Shown: positions 1-8,563, counted from the stretch's first letter. The stretch is 13,507 nt of DNA from WLMZ01 sp031410915 (GCA_031410915.1 JANNZY010000082.1:1-13507), one strand, 5' to 3'. The notes: a model not told the origin generated them from the letters alone. Translations and numbers: made by a program.

Positions 1-235
1 GCGACCATCGGCACCGCTCGGCTCAGCCACGCGTGGGCGGGGCGTGCGGCCCACGTCATCAACCGCACACGCGTGGGCAGGACGTCCGGGCGACGTCACA
101 GACCACACGCGCGGGCGGGACGTGTGCGGGCGACGATCGGCACCGCTCGGCACCGCTGGGCTCAGCCACGCGTGGGCGGGGCGTGCGGCCTGCGTCATCA
201 ACCGCACACGCGCGGGCGGGTAGTCGGGGGCGGGG
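1..235. repeat. GC-rich degenerate repeat region, non-coding
   Basis: No credible gene lies here. Five copies of a core related to CCACGCGTGG (itself a perfect palindrome) start at 27, 67, 105, 166 and 206, giving spacings of 40, 38, 61 and 40 bp. Each core is followed by a GGGC(A/G)GG-like stretch, and most of those by a short CGT-containing run. A larger duplication is also visible: about 1-80 resembles about 130-218, with a 10-bp internal duplication in the second copy. The array reaches the left edge and may continue beyond it. It lies downstream of the protease gene stop, so it could be a structured 3' region, a protein-binding array or simply a decayed repeat. Function unknown. Confidence 0.6.
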
Positions 236-3229
236 TCAGGTGAAGTAGCCGTTGATGTCGACGATGACCTGGCTCGCTTGGTTGGCGAAGACGTCGAGTG
301 CGGCCGACGGGGAAAGCTTCAGCAACGCGCCGTTGGCGATCGGTTGCGCGGCGAGGAAGTTGAGACTGGATGTCGGGGGGCGAACCGAGCCCGACGGGAA
401 CGCGGTCAAGAACCCGGGGCCGGCCTCATCCGCAGCAGTCAGGTTGATCGAGACGCCCGTCGCGCCGGCGGGCACAGCACCACTGAGCGGAACCGAGCGA
501 GTGACGTTGAGCGCCGGCGCGCCGGCGAGCATGCGGCTGTCGTACGCCCGCGCCGGCGGCAACGGAACGAACCGGCCGGTCGTGGCACTGGGTGCCGTAC
601 TGCTGGTGATGTAGCCGGTGACGTCGACCACGATGTGTGATCCATTGCTGGTGAACACGCTCACTGTCCCGTCGCTACCGACGGGGACGATGACGGCGTT
701 GGCCGAGTTCACGCCCGGCGTGTAGTTGACAGTGGAGGTCGATGGCACGATGCCGGTCGGCTGGGCGCGGAGAAAGCCCGGTCCGATGGACTCCGTCGAG
801 GTGACGTTGAGGACGAGCGCGGCGACATCCGTAGCGGGCACGCCGCTGGCGGCGGGCACGACCACGGCCTCGCCGTTCGGCAGGTGGCCCGAACCACGGG
901 TGTCGAGCACGCGCGTGGGGTCGAGAGGCACGAACCGACCGGCCGTCGGCGCGGGATCGGTCGGTGAGAAGTAGCCAAGCACGTCGACGATGATGTTGCC
1001 GCCGGGCACGTCGTAGATCGCGATCTTGCCGTCTTGACCGACCGGCACGATCGCGAAGTTGGGCTTGATCGCGCCGACCTGCACGTTCAACGTCGACGAT
1101 GCGCCGAGTGGGCTGCGCAGGTACGGAACGGCTTGGATGAAGCCGCCGAAGACGTTGTCGGTCGACGTGAGGTTGAGCGCAACGGCCGTCGCCTCGGAGG
1201 GGACACCGCCCGCCCCCACGACGGCGACGTCGATGATGCCGTACTGCGGTTGGGCACCGATCGGCGAACCGATCGGGCTCGTGGACCGTGTGTCAAGGAT
1301 GCGAGCCGGGGTGAGCGGGTGATACGCGGCGGGCGATGTCGCTGCGGCCGGCGACGGTGCCGCGGGGAGGCGCACCTCACCCGCGCCGTACTTGTTGTCC
1401 GGGCCATCCGCCGCGCCTCCGCCGGCGAAGGGGCGATCGACGACGAAGTGACGCACCGCCGAGGCCAAGGGCACGCCCGGCAGCGCGACGCCTGCGTCCA
1501 GCAACAACGCCGCCACTCCTGCCGCGCTGGGCGATGCCGCCGATGTCCCGTTGAAGCAACCGGGATAGAGCGTGCTCGCAACGCAGCTCGGTGCCGACAC
1601 GTCCGGCTTGACCCGGCCGTCGTTGGTTGGACCCTGCGACGAGTAGTCCGCGATGGCATCGGGGAAACCGGTGCCGCTGGCCGGATCGATCGCTCCGACG
1701 GCGATCAGCGACGCGTTGCGTGAGTCGACCACCGGCTTGGCCGCCGAGAACGCCGACGTGCCGCGACCGAGTTCGATGACACCGAAGCCGAGTGCCACTT
1801 CGAGCGTGTCCGGCTGGTCGCCGACGAACGTGTTCGCCTTACGGTGGATGCGGATGTAGATGATGCCGCTCGCGAACCCGAACGTGTTCGGCACCGGGCA
1901 GACGGCATCGTCGACCAGCTCCAACGGCGGCGCGCCGCCAGCCTGGCTGTTGTCCGACGTGCCGAGGAACGTGAGGTCGCTGGGGTTGAACTGCTCGCCG
2001 TGAGCGGTGTCGGGATTGCTGATCGGCGCCCACGCCTCGATCTCGTAGTCGGTGCGCTGGCTCGCCGGCTTGTTCCAGTCGTCCCAGCGGATGCCGTCGA
2101 AGATGATGCAGTCGCCGCTGATGCGCAGGTACGTGTCCACGCCGGGGCCTGGGTCGAAGTCGACGTAATTGTTCGTCGCGCTGAGGTTGGCCGGCACGAC
2201 GACGCGGGCGTAGCCGTCGACTGCGTCGTTGCCGGCCGAGTTGAACCAGACGATGCCGTGATTGGCGGCGTAGTCGACGACCGCAGCGAGCGGCCCGGTG
2301 CCGTCGCCTGGACCGTCGAACGCAGCACCGAGCGAGCGGGTCATGATGCGCACGCCGTTCGCGGCGAAGAAGTCGATGGCTGCGGCGAGATCGCTGACGG
2401 TGCCGACCGACGCGATGTAGATCTCAGCCGCCGGCGCCATGTCCTTGACGATCTGTGCCACCGCGACGCCGTGTTCGTAGCCGTCGCCATCGTTGACACC
2501 GTCGTTGTGCGACGACGAGCAGACGTTGTCGGTCGAGCCGGACGTGTCCTGGCAGAAGCGATGTGCGCCGTCCGGTACCGGACCCGCTTCGGTCGGGCTC
2601 CACAGACCGAGGTCGAAGTAGTCCACGATCCCGACCTTGATCGAGCCGTCCACCCCGGCGGCCTGCCACGCGCCTGCGTTCGTGATCGCCACGTTCTGGC
2701 CGACCGCACTACCGAAGCCGGGGCCGACTTCGGCTCGAATCGGCTGGGCGACCGGCGGACGGGTGAGCCGCCTGATGGCCTGGATGGATTCAACGCCGGC
2801 GCTCGCGGCGAGTTGCATCACCCGCGTCGCCGGCACCTGGGCTTGTACGACCGCGCCGGGGACGCCACCGGTCACGACACCGCCGAGGGCCAGCACTCGG
2901 TCGGCGACGTCGGTCGAGAACGAGGTGATCACCTCGACACCTACCATTGCGACGGACTCGGAGTTCGGCCGGTCCGACGAAGTGGCCGACGGCCGTGCTC
3001 CGGCGAGGGAGGCGGCCACCTGCTCGCGCAACGCCTGGTCCGCGAGTGGCTGCCCCGGATCGACCGCGGACGCCGGCGGACGAACCGCCGCGGCCCCGAC
3101 CTGAACCGCCCCGACCGCCACGACCGCGTGGCCTGGTGCCGTCGCACCGGCGGCGACGCCGGTGACGAGGCCGGCGAGCACCACTGCGACCGTTGTTTGG
3201 ATCGATGTGCGCCGGATTCTGTTCGTCAT
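236..3229 (-). CDS. Secreted subtilisin-like (S8) serine protease with three C-terminal repeats
   Basis: A 997-residue predicted exported peptidase. Residues 1-35 form a signal peptide (RIRR n-region, hydrophobic core about 11-28). Residues about 95-155 look like a subtilase propeptide. The catalytic triad is visible as Asp203 (in GIVDYFDLG), His253 (in YEHGVAVAQ) and Ser563 (in NGTSAASP), with oxyanion Asn334 (in SAGND). A long insertion (about 340-500) separates Asn334 from the Ser motif. Six cysteines (226/237, 374/444, 549/558) could form three disulfides, fitting an extracellular protein. After a Pro/Ala linker (about 620-635), three related modules follow at 636-754, 766-874 and 887-996, each opening with a PLxPxRxxDxR-like motif and closing with a V(D)xxGYF/I-like motif. 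There is no sortase motif or C-terminal membrane anchor. The ATG start has a GGGAG ribosome-binding site 8 bp upstream. The fold and activity are well supported; the substrate is unknown. Confidence 0.93.
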   Translation of the reverse strand: MTNRIRRTSIQTTVAVVLAGLVTGVAAGATAPGHAVVAVGAVQVGAAAVRPPASAVDPGQPLADQALREQVAASLAGARPSATSSDRPNSESVAMVGVEVITSFSTDVADRVLALGGVVTGGVPGAVVQAQVPATRVMQLAASAGVESIQAIRRLTRPPVAQPIRAEVGPGFGSAVGQNVAITNAGAWQAAGVDGSIKVGIVDYFDLGLWSPTEAGPVPDGAHRFCQDTSGSTDNVCSSSHNDGVNDGDGYEHGVAVAQIVKDMAPAAEIYIASVGTVSDLAAAIDFFAANGVRIMTRSLGAAFDGPGDGTGPLAAVVDYAANHGIVWFNSAGNDAVDGYARVVVPANLSATNNYVDFDPGPGVDTYLRISGDCIIFDGIRWDDWNKPASQRTDYEIEAWAPISNPDTAHGEQFNPSDLTFLGTSDNSQAGGAPPLELVDDAVCPVPNTFGFASGIIYIRIHRKANTFVGDQPDTLEVALGFGVIELGRGTSAFSAAKPVVDSRNASLIAVGAIDPASGTGFPDAIADYSSQGPTNDGRVKPDVSAPSCVASTLYPGCFNGTSAASPSAAGVAALLLDAGVALPGVPLASAVRHFVVDRPFAGGGAADGPDNKYGAGEVRLPAAPSPAAATSPAAYHPLTPARILDTRSTSPIGSPIGAQPQYGIIDVAVVGAGGVPSEATAVALNLTSTDNVFGGFIQAVPYLRSPLGASSTLNVQVGAIKPNFAIVPVGQDGKIAIYDVPGGNIIVDVLGYFSPTDPAPTAGRFVPLDPTRVLDTRGSGHLPNGEAVVVPAASGVPATDVAALVLNVTSTESIGPGFLRAQPTGIVPSTSTVNYTPGVNSANAVIVPVGSDGTVSVFTSNGSHIVVDVTGYITSSTAPSATTGRFVPLPPARAYDSRMLAGAPALNVTRSVPLSGAVPAGATGVSINLTAADEAGPGFLTAFPSGSVRPPTSSLNFLAAQPIANGALLKLSPSAALDVFANQASQVIVDINGYFT

Positions 3230-3237
3230 GTGCTCAA

Positions 3238-3242
3238 CTCCC
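3238..3242 (-). promoter_or_regulatory. Ribosome-binding site of the subtilase gene
   Basis: GGGAG on the minus strand, 8 nt before the ATG at 3229. It supports that start, which also places a clean signal peptide at the N-terminus. Confidence 0.7.
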
Positions 3243-3268
3243 GGCCACCAACGCGCGTGCTGACTCGT

Positions 3269-3832
3269 TCAGCCGCCGGGTTCGAACCTAGCCCGCAACG
3301 ATCGCAACGCGCCTTCGAGTCCCGGTTCGGCGATGCCAATTGATTCGTCCCACGAGAACCAGCGTGCGTCGGGACTTTCGCCCTCGCTCGGCTGCGGCTC
3401 GTCGGCGGGAGCGAACAACAGATACCGCAGATCCAGATGGGTGTGCCCGCGTGGTCCGGGATGAACATCGAGGTGCACCAGCTCGGGCCCGTCGGGCGGG
3501 TGAGCGACGGCGAGGCCGGTCTCTTCCTCGGCCTCACGCAGCGACGCCTCCCACGGCTGCTCCCCGGCTTCGATGTGTCCACCCGGCTGCAGCCACATGC
3601 CGAGCCGCTTGTGCAGATGCAGGACGACGCCCCGGTCGCCGACGACGATGGCCGAGCCCGTGACGTGCACCGGATCTGCCGTCTCGCTGCATGCGTCGCC
3701 GTACTGCGCTACGAGCCGATCGTACGACTCGGCGAACAGGCGCTGCGACTGGCGCTCACGCTCGTCGACGGGGATTCGCGCGAGCACGGCCGCGCGCACG
3801 CTGGCGAGATCACGGTCGGGCATGGTCGCCAT
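3269..3832 (-). CDS. NUDIX hydrolase
   Basis: A 187-residue protein with a complete NUDIX box at residues 85-107: Gly85, Glu91, Arg99, Glu100, Glu103, Glu104, Gly106 and Leu107 match GX5EX7REUXEEXGU exactly. NUDIX enzymes hydrolyse nucleoside diphosphates linked to another group X, using metal ions held by the glutamates of this box. The N-terminal ~55 residues are helical and unlike the core; the box lies within a typical mixed alpha/beta core (about 56-165). The substrate cannot be told from sequence. The start is uncertain: ATG at 3832 and ATG at 3823 (residue 4) are both possible, and neither has a strong ribosome-binding site. Its stop lies 39 bp before the subtilase start on the same strand, so the two could be co-transcribed, but no functional link is evident. 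Confidence 0.9.
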   Translation of the reverse strand: MATMPDRDLASVRAAVLARIPVDERERQSQRLFAESYDRLVAQYGDACSETADPVHVTGSAIVVGDRGVVLHLHKRLGMWLQPGGHIEAGEQPWEASLREAEEETGLAVAHPPDGPELVHLDVHPGPRGHTHLDLRYLLFAPADEPQPSEGESPDARWFSWDESIGIAEPGLEGALRSLRARFEPGG

Positions 3833-3932
3833 TCAACCGGCCGCAACGAATCGGCAAGGCCCGCGTCATCAAAATCGTCAAGAAACGTTCTTTAGCTGTG
3901 CCCGAATCGCGCCGATACAAGATCGTTCAACG

Positions 3933-3955
3933 GATCAGGTCCGACGTTCCTGATC
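3933..3955. promoter_or_regulatory. Perfect 7-bp dyad upstream of the response regulator
   Basis: GATCAGG (3933-3939) and CCTGATC (3949-3955) are perfect inverted repeats separated by 9 bp. They end 14 bp before the ATG at 3970, in the 137-bp divergent gap shared with the NUDIX gene. The dyad could be an operator or an RNA hairpin over the translation start. If the regulator instead starts at the in-frame GTG at 3898, this stretch is coding. Confidence 0.4.
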
Positions 3956-3969
3956 TGGCACTTCACGAG

Positions 3970-4776
3970 ATGGCGGATACGAACCACATGGCCGAGCCGG
4001 ATGCACAACTAGCACCACGAGTGCTCATCGCCGTCGGCGACGCACTCCTGCGGCGCGTTGCGTCGACCGGACTGCGCGATCGCGGCTTCTCGGTCAGTGC
4101 GACCAATGAAGAGTCCGCCGCCCTCGTGCTCGCCCGGTCGTTCGCACCCGACGTCATCCTCGTCGATCTCCTCCTCAACGGGCCAACGGGCGGCACGTTG
4201 TTCGACGCGCTGCGCGCCACGGCTGACTGCTACCTGGTCGGATTGGCTCCCCCCGAATCCGAGCACGAGCGCATCCGCGCTTTGCGCGCCGGTGCCGACG
4301 ACGCCGTCTCGCTGCCGATCTCGTCCGACGAGCTCGCTGCTCGCTGCCAGGCGTTGCTGCGCCGACCGCGTCAGCTGCACGCCCGCTGGGATCCAATGGC
4401 TGCATCGATGGTCCGCATCGGGCCGCTGCAAGTCGATCTCGGCCGCAAGGAACTGCGCGTGCGCGGCAACGACGTACCGGTCACCCGCATCGAGTTCGCC
4501 CTGTTCGAACAGCTCTGCCGCAAGCCCGCAGAAGTATGCTCCCGTGTCCACCTGCTGGAGCAGGTGTGGGGTCCGAACTGGGTCGGCGACACACACGTCG
4601 TCGATGTTCACCTCTCCAACCTGCGTCGCAAGCTGCAGCGGCACGCGCCGGAGCTGCGCTTCATCCACACCGTGCGTGGCATCGGCTTCCGGTTGAGCAA
4701 CGACTTGCTGCGCGCCGAGCGTGACCGTCGCGACGACGACACCAACGTGCTCGAGCCCGCCATCGCCACCGCCTGA
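3970..4776 (+). CDS. OmpR/PhoB-type winged-helix regulator with atypical receiver
   Basis: A 268-residue two-domain protein. Residues about 17-132 form a receiver (REC) domain and about 146-243 an OmpR/PhoB-type winged-helix DNA-binding domain (R173-E175-F176, E197-Q198-V199-W200-G201, D212-V213-H214 and the G237-I238-G239-F240-R241 hairpin). The probable phospho-acceptor Asp66 is kept, but aligned with PhoB the acidic pair is reduced to Gly23-Asp24, the switch Thr is Ala93, the conserved Lys is Leu115 and the usual aromatic is Ala112. This suggests little or unconventional phosphorylation control. No histidine kinase gene is adjacent. I chose ATG 3970; ATG 3988 and an upstream GTG at 3898 are alternatives, and none has a convincing ribosome-binding site. 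It converges on the LuxR-type gene, with 10 bp between stop codons. Targets unknown. Confidence 0.88.
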   Translation: MADTNHMAEPDAQLAPRVLIAVGDALLRRVASTGLRDRGFSVSATNEESAALVLARSFAPDVILVDLLLNGPTGGTLFDALRATADCYLVGLAPPESEHERIRALRAGADDAVSLPISSDELAARCQALLRRPRQLHARWDPMAASMVRIGPLQVDLGRKELRVRGNDVPVTRIEFALFEQLCRKPAEVCSRVHLLEQVWGPNWVGDTHVVDVHLSNLRRKLQRHAPELRFIHTVRGIGFRLSNDLLRAERDRRDDDTNVLEPAIATA

Positions 4777-4780
4777 ATCG

Positions 4781-4795
4781 GGTCGCTCAGCGACC
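4781..4795. terminator. Small hairpin between convergent genes
   Basis: GGTCGC (4781-4786) and GCGACC (4790-4795) form a perfect 6-bp stem with a 3-nt loop. The loop is the stop codon of the minus-strand LuxR-type gene. There is no T-tract on either side, so any role as a bidirectional terminator is weakly supported. Confidence 0.25.
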
Positions 4796-6928
4796 GTTGC
4801 TGATGACGGCGATTGCTTCCGATCGCGAGCTCACCCCCAACTTGCGGTAGATCGACTGGGTCTGCGTCTTGACCGTGTTCACCGACACGTACAACTCGCT
4901 CGCGATCTCACCCTTGGTCATCCGGGTCCGCAGCAGGCGCAACAGCCCGCGTTCGCGTGGCGTGAGCTGCCACGACGTGTCCTGGTTGAAGGGTCCGGCG
5001 CCCCGGCGCCGCTCGTCGACGGTCACGCCCTGTGCAATCCGTTCGAGCAGGCGTGCGCCGGTCGTCTTCTGCAGCAGCGCACGGACCTGCGCCATCCGAG
5101 CCGTGGCGTTGATACCATGGCCGACGCGCAGCTCGGCATTCGCCAGCAGCAACAGTGGAAGTGCGGCGGCCAGGCCGGTCGACGGCGCGTCCGGGTTGTT
5201 GATCGTCGCCAGCGCGACACGTCGGGCGAGCTCCCAGTCGCCGTTGGCCCCCGCGATGGCCGACTCGAGCGCGCCGACGAGTGTGAGATCGAGCGGCTCT
5301 CGGGAACGCTCCATTGCCGCCACTGCGCTCGCGAGGGCAACCTCGGCGTCATCCGTTCGAGCTGGGCCGTCCAACACGGCCCGCAGGCCGACGATGGCGT
5401 GCAATGCCGGCAGGTAGATCGTGAACCCCGCCCGAGTCGCGTGCTCGATGCCCAACGTCGCGCTGCTCGCAGCATCATCGAGTTGATCAGCGTGCAACAA
5501 CGCATCGGCGTCGCCGCACTGCGCGAAGTACAGCGGGAGGGCGTCGGCGCTTCGGCCACCGCCCATCTTGTCGAGCGCCATCCGGTAGGCAGCTCGCATC
5601 TGCGGTACGTCTCCGCAGAGCAAAGCGTACGCACCCTCCGCCGAGGCCAGCAGTCCGTGCGAGTCCGCTGCGTTCCAGGGGCGCAGGGCGGCAAGCCGCT
5701 CGCGAAGTGCGGTCGCTCGCGGCAGGTTCTCCGACGCGACTGCCATGCCGATCATCGAGGAAAGGACCGCTTCGCTCTCCGGCAGATCCTCGACGTTCAC
5801 TGCGTCGAGGACTCGGTTGACGGTGATGGTGGAGCCAATTGTCCAGAGGAGATAGCTGAGCCATCGGACCGGGCCGGGACGCCGCACTGCGAGCAGTTCG
5901 ACGACGAGATGCGGATCGCCGATTGCCACGAGCCGATCGATCGCCGCGTCGAACTCGCCGCGTGCGATCAGCTCCTCGATGACCACTCGGCGGATCTCGC
6001 GGACACGAGCAGCGGGCAGTGACGCGACCGAGTCAGTTTCCAACATGTCGGCGACAAGGCTGTGGAAGCGCAGCGTTCCAGCGGGCCGTGGAACGGCCTC
6101 GAGGAAGAGCCGCCGGTCGATCAGTTCGATCACCAACAGCGCGGCATCGTCGTGACTGGACACGCGCTCGACCATCTTGGTGTCGAAGATCCGCATCACC
6201 GCGAGCTCACGTACGAAGTCGGCCAGGTCGGGGGGCAACAGGTCGTAGACCTCGGTCCGGAAGAAGTCGTGGGCCTCGAGACGAGCCGTCATCGCGGCGA
6301 CAGCGCTCGAGCCGCCTCGCGCCAGCGCGAGTCCCAGCAAGATGACTCCGGCAGGCCAGCCGTCGGTTTCCTCGATCGTTGTCCTCAACCCGTCGAGATC
6401 CAATGCAGGCGCGAGCGATCGAAGCAACTCGACGGTCTCGTCGATCGACAGCGCCAGGTCGCCGTCATCGAGTTCGATCAGCCGACGCCGTACCTTGAGT
6501 CGGGCCAATCCGATTGGCGGGCTGCGCTGGGAGGCAACGATCACCCGACTGGTTCGCACCTCCCAGATGACCCGCGCGATCACCTCGAGCACCTTCGGTT
6601 CCGTGACGTGGTGCATGTCGTCGATCACCAAGGTCTCCGGACTGTCGGGCGCGTCGATCGCAGCCACCAGTGCATCGAGGAACGTGCCGGTTCCGAACGC
6701 CGGCAAAGCATCGAGATCGAGTCCGAGGGCTGTCGACAGGTCGCGGACGAATCTGGCCGGGTCGTCGTGCTCGGGCCCGAGCGTCAGCAGAGCGGTCGAC
6801 GCACCCGACGCTGCGTACTGCTCGAGCAGTGACGTCTTGCCGTACCCAGCCGGGGCGATCACAGCAACGACGGTTCCGGGCGCGGCCGTTTCCAAGAGGC
6901 CGAGCAATCGCTGCCGAACGATCAACAC
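4787..6928 (-). CDS. Large ATP-binding LuxR-family (LAL/MalT-like) transcriptional regulator
   Basis: A 713-residue regulator. An N-terminal STAND-type ATPase carries Walker A (PAGYGKTS, about residues 26-33) and a Walker B-like LVIDD (about 100-104). A long, mostly helical middle region, probably TPR-like, follows. The C-terminus (about 655-713) is a LuxR helix-turn-helix, with LTPRE at its start and the recognition helix around SVNTVKTQTQSIYRKLG. Family members usually switch on an operon after binding a ligand and ATP; the inducer here cannot be inferred. It is shorter than MalT (about 900 residues). I place the start at GTG 6928 because AAGGTGG lies 6 bp upstream; the frame stays open to another GTG at 6976. 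It follows imuB by 63 bp on the same strand, so read-through from the SOS promoter is possible. Confidence 0.9.
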   Translation of the reverse strand: MLIVRQRLLGLLETAAPGTVVAVIAPAGYGKTSLLEQYAASGASTALLTLGPEHDDPARFVRDLSTALGLDLDALPAFGTGTFLDALVAAIDAPDSPETLVIDDMHHVTEPKVLEVIARVIWEVRTSRVIVASQRSPPIGLARLKVRRRLIELDDGDLALSIDETVELLRSLAPALDLDGLRTTIEETDGWPAGVILLGLALARGGSSAVAAMTARLEAHDFFRTEVYDLLPPDLADFVRELAVMRIFDTKMVERVSSHDDAALLVIELIDRRLFLEAVPRPAGTLRFHSLVADMLETDSVASLPAARVREIRRVVIEELIARGEFDAAIDRLVAIGDPHLVVELLAVRRPGPVRWLSYLLWTIGSTITVNRVLDAVNVEDLPESEAVLSSMIGMAVASENLPRATALRERLAALRPWNAADSHGLLASAEGAYALLCGDVPQMRAAYRMALDKMGGGRSADALPLYFAQCGDADALLHADQLDDAASSATLGIEHATRAGFTIYLPALHAIVGLRAVLDGPARTDDAEVALASAVAAMERSREPLDLTLVGALESAIAGANGDWELARRVALATINNPDAPSTGLAAALPLLLLANAELRVGHGINATARMAQVRALLQKTTGARLLERIAQGVTVDERRRGAGPFNQDTSWQLTPRERGLLRLLRTRMTKGEIASELYVSVNTVKTQTQSIYRKLGVSSRSEAIAVISNGR

Positions 6929-6934
6929 GATGAG

Positions 6935-6941
6935 CCACCTT
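6935..6941 (-). promoter_or_regulatory. Ribosome-binding site deciding the LuxR-type start
   Basis: AAGGTGG on the minus strand, 6 nt before the GTG at 6928. It favours this start over the in-frame GTG 48 bp further upstream, which would encode 16 extra residues without family resemblance. Confidence 0.6.
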
Positions 6942-6991
6942 GGAAACCCTGAGTCGTGAACGAGACTAACGAACACTGGGCGGCATTGTGC

Positions 6992-8563
6992 TCAGTAGTG
7001 GGCGGTGATCCACCAGCGTTGGTTCTCGACCACGGCGAGCATCGCTGCACCGTCATCGGTGGTCAGTTGGAAGCGAGCCAGACGGCGGTGCTGGTCGGGG
7101 TCCCACCAGCGCTCGTCGAGCGGCCATGGCCCGGCCCATGCGGTGATCGGCCGCATCGATCGACCCGCCAGCGCAACGGCGTCGGGCACACCGCTCAGCG
7201 CACCGCGGCCGGTGACCCGCACGACTTCGCCGGTGGCATCGATCACTTCCGCCTGCACTGGTTCGGTCAGCACCGTCGCGGGCGATGGCGCAGGCAGCTG
7301 ACCGGGCCACGGCACGTCGACGACCGTGAGCCGATCGGTCGGGTCGGCCAGATCGGCACGGTCGAGCGGCATCCACCGATACGTGTCGTCGGGTTGGCGG
7401 CCACCCTGCCATGCCGGGACGAAGACGTGCTGCTCGCCGACGAGTCCGGCGACGCGGGCAACGGCGCGGGCCGCCCACTCGTCGGCTTCCGTGCGACCAC
7501 CCCAGAAACCGAGTTGGCTGCCGTCGTCGGCGCGCACTTCGTCGGGGGTCAGGCGCAGCATCACCACACCGCCGCTCAGCCCACCTGGCTGCTGGATCCA
7601 GCCGTCAAGCTGCCAGCGGACGCGTTCGACGATGGCGGTGACGCTCAACCCGTTGGCCCGGTACCAGAGGTGCTCGCTGCGCTCACCGTGCTCGGTCTCG
7701 GCCAGCACGGCGAGCCGGGTGCAGACCCGCCCGTCGACGGCGAGTGCGCCGTGCAGCTCGCCGGCCATCTGCTTGGCGGTGAACACGAGCGGATCGAGCA
7801 TCGCGATCGGGTCGTCGAACATGCGAACGACGGTCAGACCTTCCGGTGCGGCAGCCGTACCCGGCGGACGGTCGTCGCCGCCGGACGCCACACGATGAGC
7901 AAACGCGCCTTCCCCGCCGAATCGGGCGAGCACGTCCGGTGCCGGCAACGCAGCCAGTCCGCCGAGCGTGCGCACGCCGAGGCGGAGCAGCAAGTCGACC
8001 AGCTCCAGTGACACCCCTCCGATGTCGTGCAGCAGTCGCACCGGGAGCGGTTCGAGATAGGCGCGAGCTGCAGCACGACCGGCGTCGACGATCACCGGTT
8101 GCTGGCCGGACTGGCGTGAGGAATGCCGGGCCGCGACCCCCGCGGTGAAACGACCGTCACCGATGCCGACACCGACGCGCGCCAGCGGGACGGCCGCCCG
8201 GATCAGTGCTGCGACGCGCTCGGTCATCGCGTGCTCACCACCGAAGTACCGCGCCGGTCCCTTGGCCAGGAACGTCAGCACACCGGGTTCGGTGGTCTCC
8301 AGGCGCGGCACCATCTCGGCGATGCTGCGCGCTGCCTGCTCGAACTCGCGCCCGTCCCGGGCCGGGTCGTGGTCGATCAGACGCAGCGTCGGGCAGATCC
8401 GTTGCGCCTCGCGCCGGCGATGCCCGCGACGAACGCCCTCATGTGCCGCCGCTACCGTCCTGGCGACGACACGGTTGGCGTGCATAACGGCCGCGGGTTC
8501 GTCGGCCGGCGCGCCGGCGGCGACCACTGACCAGTCCGGGCAACGGATCACCGCCAGCCGCAT
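6992..8563 (-). CDS. imuB: ImuB, catalytically inactive Y-family polymerase homologue of the mutasome
   Basis: A 523-residue protein, close to the size of mycobacterial ImuB. The N-terminal ~350 residues follow the Y-family polymerase fold (opening MRLAVIRCPDW; fingers/palm to about 160; helix-hairpin-helix region about 175-225). Active-site carboxylates are missing: at the SIDE-type motif the sequence is EPGVLTF (residues 92-98), as expected for ImuB, which acts as a scaffold and not as a polymerase. Residues 350-355 are QLGFWG, matching the beta-clamp-binding motif at the same place in mycobacterial ImuB. In the known system ImuB links ImuA', the clamp and the error-prone polymerase DnaE2 (ImuC) during damage-induced mutagenesis. 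ATG 8563 is chosen because it overlaps the imuA' stop as TGATG, implying translational coupling. The frame is open further upstream, but that is antisense to imuA' coding. Confidence 0.92.
   Translation of the reverse strand: MRLAVIRCPDWSVVAAGAPADEPAAVMHANRVVARTVAAAHEGVRRGHRRREAQRICPTLRLIDHDPARDGREFEQAARSIAEMVPRLETTEPGVLTFLAKGPARYFGGEHAMTERVAALIRAAVPLARVGVGIGDGRFTAGVAARHSSRQSGQQPVIVDAGRAAARAYLEPLPVRLLHDIGGVSLELVDLLLRLGVRTLGGLAALPAPDVLARFGGEGAFAHRVASGGDDRPPGTAAAPEGLTVVRMFDDPIAMLDPLVFTAKQMAGELHGALAVDGRVCTRLAVLAETEHGERSEHLWYRANGLSVTAIVERVRWQLDGWIQQPGGLSGGVVMLRLTPDEVRADDGSQLGFWGGRTEADEWAARAVARVAGLVGEQHVFVPAWQGGRQPDDTYRWMPLDRADLADPTDRLTVVDVPWPGQLPAPSPATVLTEPVQAEVIDATGEVVRVTGRGALSGVPDAVALAGRSMRPITAWAGPWPLDERWWDPDQHRRLARFQLTTDDGAAMLAVVENQRWWITAHY

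Noticed and set aside
1..235. CRISPR array
   Set aside because: The repeats are degenerate, the interval lengths uneven and the intervening sequences related to one another rather than unique spacers.
33..248. 71-residue open frame across the left repeat region
   Set aside because: Composition is that of translated GC-rich repeats, with no recognisable motif, and it runs into the 3' end of the protease gene on the other strand.
3278..3289. T-arm-like GGGTTCGAACCT suggesting a tRNA
   Set aside because: It lies in the C-terminal codons of the NUDIX gene, and no acceptor stem, anticodon arm or D-arm is visible around it.
1844..3343. Long plus-strand open frame opposite the protease
   Set aside because: Arg/Asp/Val-rich antisense shadow caused by high GC at third positions; the minus-strand reading has a signal peptide and catalytic triad.
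4721..6022. 433-residue plus-strand open frame opposite the LuxR-type regulator
   Set aside because: No domain resemblance; the opposite strand has clear Walker and LuxR motifs.
6956..8011. 351-residue plus-strand open frame opposite imuB
   Set aside because: Antisense shadow with no recognisable fold.
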